5,666 bases of DNA from Planctomycetota bacterium. Lineage in GTDB: Bacteria; Planctomycetota; Brocadiia; SM23-32. Below are positions 5,644-5,666 of the stretch, piece by piece. Location: the NCBI GenBank assembly GCA_018400625.1, contig JAGYMJ010000664.1, positions 1-5,666 of the forward strand, in the 5' to 3' direction. Position 1 is the first letter of the stretch. Every line of letters starts with the position of its first letter. The position numbers were made by a program, and so were the translations under genes. The notes beneath the pieces were generated by a model. That model had not been told where the DNA came from and did no database searches. It saw nothing but the letters and a program-made list of their open reading frames with translations.

Positions 5644-5666
5644 CATCGAATTATCCCGTGAGACGT

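Overview
The window carries five protein genes in two transcription directions. It looks like chromosomal DNA of a Gram-negative, probably anaerobic bacterium. The signs are a Tat-type signal peptide, a lipoprotein with a SurA-like chaperone fold, a membrane Fe-S protein and a K+-dependent membrane pyrophosphatase. Good Shine-Dalgarno sites precede most genes, and the spacers are AT-rich. The phylum cannot be fixed from this sequence. Desulfobacterota or an FCB/PVC-type lineage would fit, but that is a guess from gene content.

Left block, minus strand (38-1380): a Tat-signal DUF362 protein is followed, with a 1-nt stop/start overlap (TAATG), by a small polytopic membrane protein with one CX3CP iron-sulfur motif. 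The pair reads as a translationally coupled two-gene unit with a good sigma-70-like promoter at 1432-1460. The membrane protein ends at a TAG where relatives normally continue, so it may be truncated.

Divergent spacer (1381-1786): about 400 bp without a convincing gene, but rich in symmetry. It holds a 108-bp imperfect inverted repeat (36-bp arms), a perfect 10-bp palindrome and a 7-bp-stem hairpin. In the long repeat, four of the five arm mismatches become G-U pairs in a minus-strand transcript.

Right block, plus strand (1787-5643): a lipoprotein with SurA/PrsA-like N-terminal architecture but no PPIase domain; then, after 143 bp of AT-rich DNA with a possible promoter, hppA; then rsfS with no intergenic base. 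HppA is an ion pump driven by pyrophosphate. RsfS blocks ribosomal subunit joining when nutrients are scarce. The rsfS ribosome-binding site lies inside the end of hppA, so the two are probably co-expressed, which joins a PPi-driven energy-saving pump to a translation brake.

No tRNA, rRNA, CRISPR array, insertion sequence or obvious defence system was seen. The least explained items are the long inverted repeat and the early end of the Fe-S membrane protein.
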